Below, piece after piece: positions 1 to 6,760 of a stretch of DNA of 10,141 nucleotides. A program made the translations under genes and the position numbers. The DNA is taken from contig CALJGH010000120.1 in the NCBI GenBank assembly GCA_938073925.1, positions 1-10,141 of the forward strand, given 5' to 3'. Each line of letters starts with the position of its first letter. Position 1 is the stretch's first letter. Source of the DNA: an uncultured Nitrospinaceae bacterium (GTDB lineage Bacteria > Nitrospinota > Nitrospinia > Nitrospinales > VA-1). Under the pieces are notes generated by a model. The model was not told the origin of the DNA. It searched no databases and saw only the letters and a list, made by a program, of their open reading frames with translations.

Positions 1-180
1 AGGTAGAGCAGATGAATGGCACACGTGAGATGTCAAACGAAGAACGAAAACAAAGCAGAAGAAAGAAAAAATGAGTGGGAGGGGACGCCATGCGACACCG
101 ATAGGCACATAACCTAAACAAATACTCTAATAGTTGCTAGTGGCTCTTTATAAGCGCTCGAATGTGTGAAGGTTCATATC
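1..180. other. Left-edge non-coding DNA, possible 3' tail of an upstream gene
   Basis: No complete gene is visible. One plus-strand frame is open from position 3 to a TGA at 72-74. It would encode about 23 residues ending in a lysine/arginine-rich tail, which could be the C-terminus of a gene beginning outside the window, but 23 codons are too few to decide. Bases 75-180 show no RBS, terminator or clear inverted repeat. A TGGCAC at 17-22 is not followed by a sigma-54 -12 element. Confidence 0.25.
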
Positions 181-345
181 GACTAGTAACGATTTGCGTT
201 TACAGGTTCAGACCTTTCCAAAGGAAAGAGTCATGGTTTCTCGTTTAAGATAAGTTTGCTTAAGAACTTATTTAACTTAAAGGAGAAACCAATTACTCAA
301 GACCAATTCGTTATCAGAAGAAAGCTGAGCATTCTAGAGCTGGGT
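181..345 (+). repeat. 165-bp direct repeat, copy 1
   Basis: Aligned by eye with 9970-10134 there are 10 mismatches and no indels. Bases 223-307 are identical to 10012-10096, an 85-bp block containing the whole large hairpin and the Shine-Dalgarno. Most mismatches lie at 192-221, outside that hairpin. Similarity ends after TGGGT at 345. Confidence 0.95.
235..290 (+). promoter_or_regulatory. Long hairpin sequestering the transposase RBS (copy 1)
   Basis: The arms GGTTTCTC/GAGAAACC, TTTAAG/CTTAAA and ATAAGTT/AACTTAT pair to give 21 base pairs. One G-G mismatch, a 4-base TTAA bulge and an 8-base loop (257-264) interrupt or close the stem. The Shine-Dalgarno AAGGAG at 280-285 lies in the 3' arm and would be occluded in any transcript that includes the 5' arm. 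RBS-masking hairpins near IS ends are known to block transposase translation from read-through transcripts, as in IS10 and IS50. That role here is inference. Confidence 0.6.
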
Positions 346-384
346 GATTCGCTGGTTAATATATCGGAAGCCTGCCGCAATTGA
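292..384 (+). pseudogene. Truncated transposase N-terminus (IS481-like helix-turn-helix)
   Basis: Read from ATT at 292 the frame gives about 30 residues including KLSILELG and NISEACRN, then TGA at 382-384 and another TGA directly after it. The pattern K-L-x-I-L-E-L-G, then N-I-S-E-A-C-R, is typical of the N-terminal helix-turn-helix of IS481-type and related integrase-core transposases, where a G-x-x-R-x-x-Y/F segment normally follows. Here stops replace it, so the copy is dead. There is no in-frame ATG or GTG. ATT lies six bases after AAGGAG, and the other option is TTG at 256, which lacks an RBS. The family name comes from motif recognition only. Confidence 0.55.
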
Positions 385-499
385 TGAGGGGATAGAGTAA
401 AACATTAGGGTTAAAATTATAAAAGTAAACTCTTAAAAAATACTCATTTAAATTGATAGGATTTGTAAGAAGAATGTAAAGGTCTGATAAACATATGTC
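385..499. other. AT-rich leader upstream of the cyclic-nucleotide-domain gene
   Basis: No gene is supported on either strand. A TTGATA at 453-458 followed after 16 bases by TGTAAA at 475-480 is a weak sigma-70-like pair that could serve the gene at 513. The minus-strand open frame crossing this area is antisense to that gene and has no separate support. Confidence 0.3.
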
Positions 500-505
500 G
501 AGGAA
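500..505 (+). promoter_or_regulatory. Shine-Dalgarno GAGGAA deciding the start at 513
   Basis: GAGGAA ends seven bases before ATG 513. The earlier in-frame ATG at 495 has only AAAGG at 478-482, 12 bases away. The better-spaced site favours 513. Confidence 0.6.
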
Positions 506-512
506 TGACCCG

Positions 513-1067
513 ATGAATGAAAATAATAAAATATTTAAGAGTCCTGCTACCTCCAGGGGTTTAGTGAAGTTAACAAAAGAGAAGCTTATAAAAGTTCTTG
601 ATGATTCTAAAACCTTCAATCATTTTACTCGAGACGAAAAACTATTTTTATGCAAACTATCAAACCAGCTCGTATTCAATAAAAAAGGTGAATATATCCT
701 CCATGAAGGTGAAAAAGGAACATCCCTTTTCATCCTACTAAAAGGGGAGATTGTTATAACAAAGAATATTAATAAATCAATAACCATAGCAACCCTTGGT
801 CCGGGAGAGATTTATGGAGAAATATCTGTATTTTTACATCGCAAAAGAAATAGCAATTCAGTAGCTAAAAAGGACACGATATCACTCGAAATAGATATGC
901 CTTTAATGCAAAAGATGGGTGATGTTATGGAAAAGAAATTTTATAGGCTTGCTGTTGAAGCTCTGGCAATAAAATTAGATCGCACAAATGACGCTTTGGT
1001 GGAAGTCAACAATGCACTCTTGAAGGCTAAAGATTTTTCAATTGCGGATTTGCATAGTAATTTATAA
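513..1067 (+). CDS. Stand-alone cyclic-nucleotide-binding (CNMP/Crp-fold) domain protein
   Basis: This 184-residue protein is probably cytoplasmic. Residues about 36-135 form a cNMP-binding beta-roll. Seen are the hydrophobic strand and turn YILHEGEKGTSLFILLKGEI (61-80) and a phosphate-binding-cassette-like stretch GEIYGEISVF (98-107) followed by RKRNSNSV (110-117). The C-terminal 50 residues look helical and carry no Crp-type helix-turn-helix, so it is unlikely to be a DNA-binding Crp/Fnr regulator. It is more likely a small sensor or partner protein. In the cassette the usual R-[ST]-A-[ST]-V spacing is off by one: Arg112 is five residues before Val117, so ligand binding is uncertain. The start at 513 was chosen over ATG 495 by its RBS. 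The gene is monocistronic, with an IS remnant upstream and a strong terminator 15 bases after the stop codon. Confidence 0.8.
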   Translation: MNENNKIFKSPATSRGLVKLTKEKLIKVLDDSKTFNHFTRDEKLFLCKLSNQLVFNKKGEYILHEGEKGTSLFILLKGEIVITKNINKSITIATLGPGEIYGEISVFLHRKRNSNSVAKKDTISLEIDMPLMQKMGDVMEKKFYRLAVEALAIKLDRTNDALVEVNNALLKAKDFSIADLHSNL

Positions 1068-1082
1068 CCTTTTTTAAAATTT

Positions 1083-1119
1083 AGCCCGTTCCTCCAATTG
1101 GGGGTCCGGGCTTTTTTTT
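1083..1119 (+). terminator. Rho-independent terminator
   Basis: AGCCCG (1083-1088) pairs with CGGGCT (1107-1112). The inner arms CCTCC (1091-1095) and GGGGG (1100-1104) pair around an AATT loop, and a run of eight T ends at 1119. It lies just after the stop codon of the cyclic-nucleotide-domain gene and isolates that gene from nirA. Confidence 0.88.
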
Positions 1120-1344
1120 GTTCTAAATTTTTGGGCACGTTCTACTTTCAAAAATAAAAAATACCCCCTCATCTCCCTCGAGTTTAGGTATCGCAATGAC
1201 ATAGGGAATATTTATCATTCTATGACTCATTTTATAGCACTAGCTCTTTTATTTGTTCGATTATTAAGCAGAGTTCTTTTTTGTTTTTGAGACTTTCTAC
1301 TTTAACTATTTATTGAATAAGCATTTACTGAATCTTCGTTAAAG
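1120..1344. other. Non-coding upstream region of nirA
   Basis: This AT-rich stretch contains no supported ORF. It is where enhancer sites for a sigma-54 activator would be expected. I see no clear NtrC-type dyad (TGCAC...GTGCA). The only small symmetry is TTATT-G-AATAA at about 1309-1319, too short to interpret. Confidence 0.3.
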
Positions 1345-1361
1345 TTGGCACGCAACTTGTA
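1345..1361 (+). promoter_or_regulatory. Sigma-54 (RpoN) promoter of nirA
   Basis: TTGGCACG-CAAC-TTGTA fits the sigma-54 consensus TTGGCACG-N4-TTGCA with a single change, TTGTA for TTGCA. The -24 GG (1347-1348) and the -12 position (GT at 1359-1360) are separated by exactly ten bases. The start site would fall near 1372, giving a leader of about 50 bases before ATG 1421. Nitrogen-limitation control through an NtrC-like activator is inferred. Confidence 0.75.
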
Positions 1362-1420
1362 ACCTCTTAAACAAGTTTTAATTAGAAAGGTCTACCGCCT
1401 CACAATAACCTAAGGGAATC

Positions 1421-3025
1421 ATGAACAAAATTGAAGTTATAAAATCAGAGAGAGACGGGTTGAAAATAAAAGAAGACATCGCTCGGTTCGCGAAAGAAGG
1501 ATGGGAATCGATCAGTGAAGATGATATCCAGCGTCTCAAATGGTATGGACTGTTTTTGCGTAATCCGACTCCGGGTTATTTTATGCAACGTGTACGCATT
1601 CCGAACGGGATTTGTTTTTCGCATCAAGTGAAATCTTTGTGCAACATTGCAAAAAAGTTCGGTAATGGCATTATCGATATCACTACGCGTCAGCAGGTTC
1701 AATTGCGCCATTTGAAAATTGATGACGTTCCGAAAATCTTTAAAATTCAAGAAGAGGTGGGTCTCACATCTATTCAAACGGGTTTGGACAACATAAGAAA
1801 TATTATGGGTTGTCCAGTTGCAGGATTGAGCCCTAAAGAAAAGGTCGATGCTTATTCGCAGGTCAAGGCGTTGACTGAACATATATCGGGCAACTTAGAA
1901 TTCTCAAACTTACCCCGGAAGTTCAATATTGCCATTACTGGTTGTGCTGATGACTGTGTCCACGCGGAAACCCAGGATCTGGCATTGGTTCCGGCCGTCC
2001 AGGAGTTAGCTGGCAATCCAGTTTATGGTTTCAATGTATTAGTAGGAGGTAAACTGGGTTCCGGCGGTTACCGGATTGCCACTTCTCTAGATGTTTTTGT
2101 TGTGCCGGAGGATGTCGTAAAAATTTGTTCGGCTATCATTATTTTGTTTCGCGACCATGGCAGTCGAGAGGTGCGCAGTAAAAACAGGCTGGCTTTTCTC
2201 ATTGAAGAATGGGGCGAAGAAAAATTCCGTATTGCTTTGCAGGAGAAATTAAGCGCCCCTTTAATTCCTGCGGGAGTGGATTTAAGGGGCAACGAAAAAT
2301 CGGAACACATTGGTGTTTACCGACAAAGGCAAGCATCAATGAACTATGTCGGATTAAAAGTTCCAGTGGGAAGAATTCACGCGGATAAACTGCAAGGTAT
2401 TGCGCGCATTGCAGAAAAATATGGAAATGGTGAGATACGTTTTTCGCATTCTAATTCTCTTATCATTCCTAATGTGCCGGATCAGAAACTCGGTGATTTG
2501 CTGGAAGAATCTCTTGTTAAAGAGTTTACCTATCATCCCTCCAGTGTTATGCGTGGACTGGTGAGTTGCGTTGGCATGGATTATTGCCATTTGGCTACTA
2601 TCGAAACTAAATCCAGAGCTTTGCAGGTAGCCGTGGAGCTGGAAGGCAAATTGCCAGACACAGCGCCTATTACCATGCATTGGTCGGGATGCCCGGCTAG
2701 TTGTGGCAATCACCTTGTCGCCGATATCGGATTGCTCGGTAAAAAGATTAAGCGCGGGAAAGAAGTAGTAGATGCGGTGGATGTTTATATGGGTGGGCGG
2801 ACCGGTATTGACCCTAAGCTTGCTGTAAAAGTTTTGGAAGATATCCCATGCGATGAGCTGGCAAAAGTTTTGGAGCTCGTTGTCCCTTTTCACACGCGGG
2901 AAAAAATGCACCCCATCAAAGGGAAAAAATACAAGCGAAACTGGAAGAAGGCTTCAGTTGAAAAAAATACTGAGACGCTATTAGTAAATGAGGGTGCCGA
3001 TAAAAATGCGGTTAAATCTAATTAG
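1421..3025 (+). CDS. nirA: Ferredoxin-nitrite reductase
   Basis: This 534-residue cytoplasmic siroheme/[4Fe-4S] enzyme reduces nitrite to ammonium with six electrons from ferredoxin. The two nitrite/sulfite reductase half-domain pairs are visible. The first spans about 50-260, with GLDNIRNIMGCPVAGLSP at 121-138 and FNIAITGCADDCVHAE at 168-183. The second spans about 295-490. The cofactor ligands are Cys383 and Cys389 (C-x5-C) plus Cys424 and Cys428 (C-x3-C, in WSGCPASCGNH), the last bridging to siroheme. The Asn-rich DNIRN motif favours nitrite over sulfite reductase. Length is usual for the family; the lysine-rich tail after about residue 500 is variable. AAGGGA at 1412-1417 serves ATG 1421. 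The gene lies under a sigma-54 promoter, consistent with assimilatory use. A small ORF with a strong RBS follows 14 bases later. Confidence 0.93.
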   Translation: MNKIEVIKSERDGLKIKEDIARFAKEGWESISEDDIQRLKWYGLFLRNPTPGYFMQRVRIPNGICFSHQVKSLCNIAKKFGNGIIDITTRQQVQLRHLKIDDVPKIFKIQEEVGLTSIQTGLDNIRNIMGCPVAGLSPKEKVDAYSQVKALTEHISGNLEFSNLPRKFNIAITGCADDCVHAETQDLALVPAVQELAGNPVYGFNVLVGGKLGSGGYRIATSLDVFVVPEDVVKICSAIIILFRDHGSREVRSKNRLAFLIEEWGEEKFRIALQEKLSAPLIPAGVDLRGNEKSEHIGVYRQRQASMNYVGLKVPVGRIHADKLQGIARIAEKYGNGEIRFSHSNSLIIPNVPDQKLGDLLEESLVKEFTYHPSSVMRGLVSCVGMDYCHLATIETKSRALQVAVELEGKLPDTAPITMHWSGCPASCGNHLVADIGLLGKKIKRGKEVVDAVDVYMGGRTGIDPKLAVKVLEDIPCDELAKVLELVVPFHTREKMHPIKGKKYKRNWKKASVEKNTETLLVNEGADKNAVKSN

Positions 3026-3039
3026 ACAGGAAAGAAGTC

Positions 3040-3135
3040 ATGTTTGAAACGGATATTGAAAAACTGACTGCTGCATCTGAAAGTAAAATTAAACTGATGA
3101 ATCGTTTTCCTCAAAAAATAAACTGGAGCTCGTAG
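3040..3135 (+). CDS. Small ORF downstream of nirA, unknown function
   Basis: This ORF has 31 codons starting at ATG 3040, five bases after a strong Shine-Dalgarno AGGAAAG (3028-3034), so it is well placed for translation on the nirA transcript. The product is soluble-looking and begins MFETDIEKLTAASESKIKLM. No family is recognised. A run of A at about 3114-3119 precedes the end. Slipping frame there would change the last residues to KLELVEQKSR with a stop at 3150-3152. The annotated form may therefore be frame-shifted, or the whole may be the N-terminal stump of a lost gene. The RBS is the main support. Confidence 0.45.
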   Translation: MFETDIEKLTAASESKIKLMNRFPQKINWSS

Positions 3136-3180
3136 AGCAAAAATCAAGGTGATTTCATAACAGCGTGACTCGAAAAGGGA

Positions 3181-3210
3181 TTGGTATTGCTTTCTTCTTT
3201 CTCTTATAAT
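3181..3210 (+). promoter_or_regulatory. Sigma-70-type promoter of the FG-GAP lipoprotein gene
   Basis: There is a perfect -10 TATAAT at 3205-3210, with TTGGTA at 3181-3186 as a fair -35 at 18-base spacing. Transcription would start near 3217. That lies after the in-frame TTG at 3181 and before ATG 3238, which supports the ATG as the start. Confidence 0.55.
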
Positions 3211-3237
3211 ACGTCTCAATTCAACTTGAGAACCTTC

Positions 3238-4407
3238 ATGAAGAAATATACTGTTCTAATTTTAATGCTTCTGGTTTTGTTTGGTTGCCCACCGCCAAAG
3301 GCTCAAAAAAAAATGCCTCGAATTTTTTTACTGAGTAATACATTGGAAGCGGGTATAGAACCTTCGTTTATTATCACTGATGATTTCAATCGCAATCAAA
3401 AGTTGGACCTTGTCGTTGTAAACAGCGGAGGACATTCTTTTTCTTTTTATAAGGGAAATGGAGACGGGTCTTTCAATGAGCAACTGGTTTACAAAACAGG
3501 GCGAGGCCCAATCTGTCTCGCTGCGGAAGACTTTAATAAAGACGGGTATAAAGACATTGCTGTTCTCAATTACGAAGATCAAACGGTACAGATATTTTTG
3601 AATACAAAGCTGGGGAGCTTTAGAAAAACCAGCGAGATTCTAAAGCCAGGAAAAATTCCCATCAATATGATTTCAGGGGATTTTAATAATGATGGTAGCC
3701 CCGACATTGCGATCACCATGCGCTTTTATCAGGTAGTGATCCTTTTAGGGAAAGGTGACGGGTTTTTCAATGAACCGGTTACGAACAATGTGAATGGCCA
3801 GCCTACGGGAATTGTTATAGGCGACTATAACAAGGACGACAATATAGATATTGCAGTAGGACTTGCCGGTTCCGGCAATACGGGAGTGCAGATTCTATGG
3901 GGTAAAGGCGATGGGAAATTTGACAACTCCAAAGTTTTTAAGGGTGGCAAGCAACCACTCACCATTGTAAATATTGATGTGAATAACGATGGTTATCTTG
4001 ATCTGGTAACATCCAGCAATTCATTGCACGCCTTAACAACACTGATCAATAATAAAGACAAGACCTTTACATCGCTCCGTGATTTTGCTTCTGGAAACTT
4101 TCCAAAGTTTGTGGTCGCCGCTGATTTCACCGGAGACGGATTTGAAGATATTGCCGTTTCAAATGCGACCGATGACCAGATATCGATCTCTCTGGGAAAA
4201 GGAGACGGCACCTTCACTTACCCACCTATTTATCATCATGTCAATGAACACCCACAGGGTATGGCGGTGGGCGATTTTAATGGCGATGGATTGATTGATA
4301 TCGCCATTTCCTGCCGCGATAAAAATATGGTCAATATTCTTACAAAGAAAAATATGATTAATCCAAAACCTAATCCAGTTGCTCAGAAAACTAAATCGGC
4401 TAGCTAG
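3238..4407 (+). CDS. FG-GAP/VCBS seven-repeat beta-propeller lipoprotein
   Basis: This 389-residue protein has a lipoprotein-type signal: Met-Lys-Lys, a leucine-rich core, then LFGC with Cys17 as the lipidation site followed by a proline stretch. It should be exported and membrane-anchored, facing the periplasm or the cell surface. Seven repeats of the form D-F-N-x-D-G-x-x-D-I-A-V occur at about 49, 98, 148, 196, 247, 296 and 346, spaced near 49 residues, as expected for a seven-bladed FG-GAP propeller with calcium-binding aspartate loops. GKGDG-x-F motifs recur between them. Such proteins act in adhesion or ligand binding, or are of unknown role; no catalytic residues are seen. The start is ATG 3238 rather than the upstream in-frame TTG, because of the signal peptide and the promoter position. 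It ends six bases before a convergent gene. Confidence 0.85.
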   Translation: MKKYTVLILMLLVLFGCPPPKAQKKMPRIFLLSNTLEAGIEPSFIITDDFNRNQKLDLVVVNSGGHSFSFYKGNGDGSFNEQLVYKTGRGPICLAAEDFNKDGYKDIAVLNYEDQTVQIFLNTKLGSFRKTSEILKPGKIPINMISGDFNNDGSPDIAITMRFYQVVILLGKGDGFFNEPVTNNVNGQPTGIVIGDYNKDDNIDIAVGLAGSGNTGVQILWGKGDGKFDNSKVFKGGKQPLTIVNIDVNNDGYLDLVTSSNSLHALTTLINNKDKTFTSLRDFASGNFPKFVVAADFTGDGFEDIAVSNATDDQISISLGKGDGTFTYPPIYHHVNEHPQGMAVGDFNGDGLIDIAISCRDKNMVNILTKKNMINPKPNPVAQKTKSAS

Positions 4408-4413
4408 GATTTT

Positions 4414-6162
4414 CTAAATACTTACGGGTGAGTCTTCGGCAGGTTTTATAAGGCCTTCTGGATAGACGTAACTGATGTTTGCAGGTTCAATCAAATGCGC
4501 AACCTCCAAAACGTTCTGAAACCCTTCGAGGTGGTTGTTCGCTACGGGAATGAGCACAAGATCATATTGTCGATCTTTAAGTTCTTGTATCAGTTCAGAC
4601 GTAAACGATTCGGCGGCAAAAAATCCACTGCCATAGGAATAAAACTCTTCCAATCCGGAAATGTCCTTTAAGTCGTTTAAGGAAATATCCTGACCCAGAA
4701 CATCGGCTTTATTTTTAGGGTGAAGGTTTTCAAGAATGAGCCGGATCATCCAGCTTCGCACACATCGTAAAATGAGAATTCGGGATCTCGCTGGAATGAT
4801 CGATGTATTCGTGTTTTCTGCAAAAGCTTGTTCTTGTGCCTTGCCTTTTCCCAAATCGAACGCGTTCAGAGCGTTTCTGAAGCTGGCTTGAATTTCTTCT
4901 GCTGGATAATGCGGATAATTGACAACAACATGTCCATTACCGTCGAAACCTTCCCAATCATTTGATTCAGGAATCAATGATTCTTCTACACAGGAATCAT
5001 AGAAGTCGGTGCCCGGTTGCGGTGTGTTAATGGAAACTTGAATTTCATCCAACCAACCTTTTGCGGCCAAGTCGTATACCAGATCAACGGTTTTCTGGTC
5101 TTCGTCTTTATCAGAACCTAGTCCACCAATACTGATGGTGCCATAAAAAAGCATACCGATGCTTTTTCCGTATTCGACCATAGACTTTAACTTTTTCAGG
5201 TCATGCTTTTTTCCCAGTGTCATTTTCTCTGCTACGCGATCGCTTCCTGTTTCGATTCCAAAACGTATTTTGTAATATCCCGCCTCACGCATTTCTTCCA
5301 TGGCTTCTTCATCCAAGGATGCGTATTCGCACATAGCTTCGTATTTTAGGTCTTGTAGACCCGCCTGCCGTATGGCTTTTGCTAGAGAGATATTAAAGCT
5401 TTTTTTAATATTGTGGACTTCTTCATCGAAAAACACGCCTTCCATTTCAGGGTATTTTTCATGCAGGATTTGAATTTCTTTTACGACGTCATCTACGTTT
5501 CGGGGACGCCAGTTGAGTTCGTCATAGTAAAGAGTTGCGGCGGCGCAAAAATTACAACGGCGTGGGCAACCTCTTGATCCGTACATTTGAATTTGTTTGT
5601 ATCGACAGTTCGGCTCATGATAATCGATGCGGCTGACATCATCATCTTCCGGGAAAGGCAATCGATTTATATCTATCAGTTCACCTCGATCATTAGGATA
5701 GATACCGGCAATTTGTTGTGGGTTCTTTCCTTGAACTAAATCGAGAACGGCAAATTCATATTCCCCAATACATACATGGTCGGCGGTTTTCAAAACTTCT
5801 TCGGGATGTGCCATGGGGTGCTGTCCGGTAAAAATAAGCCGGGTTCCAAAGTTTTCCTTGAGTGTTTTGGCAAAACGTAAGTCCTCGCGAATTGTTCGCG
5901 TGGAACTTTCCATGATCAACCATTCTGGCTTCCCAGCATGTTGCAAATAGGTTTCAACATCCCATCCGCGCAATACGCCATCGAGAAACTTTATATTATG
6001 AGAGGTATCTCTTTTTAAAAGGGAAGAAGTATAAGCCAACTGCCAGGGATAATAACCACAATTGGTGAAGTTTTTTACGCCTAAAGACCAACGCGATGGA
6101 ACATGTACCATATGATATCCATCGCGATCCACCCCTACCGAGTTGGCGACAAGGATATCCAT
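4414..6162 (-). CDS. B12-binding-type radical SAM protein with C-terminal Rossmann-like module (paralogue 2)
   Basis: This 582-residue protein has an N-terminal cobalamin-binding-like fold at about 1-150 (YYPWQLAY..LLKRDTSH, then IGEYEFAVLDLVQGK). The radical SAM core is at about 190-420, with C199-x3-C203-x2-C206 binding the [4Fe-4S] cluster, a GIET motif at 302-305 and GTISIGG at 341-347. Residues about 459-572 form an extra alpha/beta module starting RILILR, shared with both upstream genes. The usual B12 motif DxHxxG is missing: the matching loop reads FLDGVLRGWD, so histidine ligation is not expected. By family, the likely chemistry is a radical methylation or rearrangement; the substrate is unknown. 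It is the last gene of the operon, starting four bases after the preceding stop with no strong RBS, which suggests translational coupling. It is close in sequence to the first operon gene, indicating an old duplication. Confidence 0.85.
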   Translation of the reverse strand: MDILVANSVGVDRDGYHMVHVPSRWSLGVKNFTNCGYYPWQLAYTSSLLKRDTSHNIKFLDGVLRGWDVETYLQHAGKPEWLIMESSTRTIREDLRFAKTLKENFGTRLIFTGQHPMAHPEEVLKTADHVCIGEYEFAVLDLVQGKNPQQIAGIYPNDRGELIDINRLPFPEDDDVSRIDYHEPNCRYKQIQMYGSRGCPRRCNFCAAATLYYDELNWRPRNVDDVVKEIQILHEKYPEMEGVFFDEEVHNIKKSFNISLAKAIRQAGLQDLKYEAMCEYASLDEEAMEEMREAGYYKIRFGIETGSDRVAEKMTLGKKHDLKKLKSMVEYGKSIGMLFYGTISIGGLGSDKDEDQKTVDLVYDLAAKGWLDEIQVSINTPQPGTDFYDSCVEESLIPESNDWEGFDGNGHVVVNYPHYPAEEIQASFRNALNAFDLGKGKAQEQAFAENTNTSIIPARSRILILRCVRSWMIRLILENLHPKNKADVLGQDISLNDLKDISGLEEFYSYGSGFFAAESFTSELIQELKDRQYDLVLIPVANNHLEGFQNVLEVAHLIEPANISYVYPEGLIKPAEDSPVSI

Positions 6163-6166
6163 TTAA

Positions 6167-6760
6167 TTAAACCCGAACCTTTACTGGCTCACGAACAGAG
6201 GAGGTTGGTGCAAGGACAGATTTGCTAGAAGCGTGCTTTTTTCTGAATGGCAGACGAAATAACCATTCACCTATCAACGCCAGGGTGATGATGATAAATA
6301 GAATAGAAGTTGCAACGTAGTTGATGCCTACCCAGAAAAAGGATGTCTTTTCCATGAAGGCTTTTTTCGTGGCTGTAGCTCGAGTAACTTCAACAAAATT
6401 TCCTCGGGAATTGTAACCACGTACGTTTTTTGCTTTGGCCGCTATAGCGAGAAGATCAATATTGGAATAACCCAATCCGTGATCTATATTGTAAAGAGAA
6501 ACGGCAAGATCGAAATTCATTTCCTGCAATTTGCGAATATTTTCCTTTCCGTAACTAGAGATGCTTATCCGGCGTTGGTCGGGAATAGTCAATACTTGAT
6601 TGACTTTTTGATCCTGTTTCATCGATTCTTTGACCGATTGCGGTAGCAGAACCGTAATATGACATCCGGGAAACTCTTCTTGCAAAGAAACCAGCGTCTG
6701 GTCGAGGATACGGGTGGCTGATCTAATGACCAGAATTTTTTTTGGTTGTTTTTCCATCAT
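6167..6760 (-). CDS. Orphan GT9-like Rossmann module with a transmembrane helix
   Basis: The product has 197 residues. Residues 7-125 run KKILVIRSA, a helix, FPGCHITVLLPQS, VNQVLTI, then FDLAVSLYN. This layout resembles the N-terminal half of family-9 glycosyltransferases such as WaaF/heptosyltransferases, without the nucleotide-sugar-binding second half. It matches the C-terminal modules of both neighbouring radical SAM proteins. A hydrophobic segment at about 141-165, ending IIITLALIGEWLF, is one transmembrane helix, followed by a basic tail (FRKKHASSK). Both flanks are positively charged, so topology is unclear. The ATG at 6760 directly follows the TGA of the upstream gene, with a second ATG in the next codon (6757), so translation is probably coupled. 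With half of a GT9 fold and no visible active site, it may be a membrane tether or non-catalytic partner. No established family name is assigned. Confidence 0.7.
   Translation of the reverse strand: MMEKQPKKILVIRSATRILDQTLVSLQEEFPGCHITVLLPQSVKESMKQDQKVNQVLTIPDQRRISISSYGKENIRKLQEMNFDLAVSLYNIDHGLGYSNIDLLAIAAKAKNVRGYNSRGNFVEVTRATATKKAFMEKTSFFWVGINYVATSILFIIITLALIGEWLFRLPFRKKHASSKSVLAPTSSVREPVKVRV

Larger units (their letters stand above)
181..384 (+). mobile_element. Remnant of an insertion-sequence left end (copy 1)
   Basis: The first 165 bases match 9970-10134 without gaps. The segment holds a small hairpin (CTTTCC/GGAAAG, 214-228), a large hairpin (235-290), a Shine-Dalgarno AAGGAG (280-285) and the opening codons of a transposase (from 292). 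The transposase frame stops at 382-384 and no DDE domain follows, so this copy is a decayed 5' fragment. The exact outer end and the terminal inverted repeat cannot be fixed from one end. The left limit of shared sequence is GACTAG at 181. Confidence 0.65.

Noticed and set aside
181..234. Possible short coding frame in the repeat 5' part (ending in ESWFLV)
   Set aside because: Differences between the two copies are mostly amino-acid changing, and the frame has no start or RBS, so it is non-coding IS end sequence.
356..619. Minus-strand 87-codon hydrophobic frame
   Set aside because: It is antisense to the cyclic-nucleotide-domain gene and its leader, with no RBS and no recognisable domain. 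Its hydrophobicity is expected from the complement of a lysine- and asparagine-rich gene.
2569..2590. Internal sigma-54-like TTGGCATGGATTATTGCC in nirA
   Set aside because: GG and GC are separated by eleven bases instead of ten, and it lies inside a conserved coding motif (GMDYCH).
2354..2911. Minus-strand 185-codon frame inside nirA
   Set aside because: It lies wholly antisense to the conserved second half of nirA, whose iron-sulfur ligands prove the plus-strand frame. No RBS or domain is seen.
3181..3237. TTG start extending the FG-GAP lipoprotein by 19 residues
   Set aside because: It would precede the TATAAT promoter's start site and push the lipoprotein signal away from the N-terminus.
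4392..4415. Possible bidirectional terminator between the convergent genes
   Set aside because: Only a 5-base AAATC/GATTT symmetry with a mismatched interior is present. It is too weak to call.
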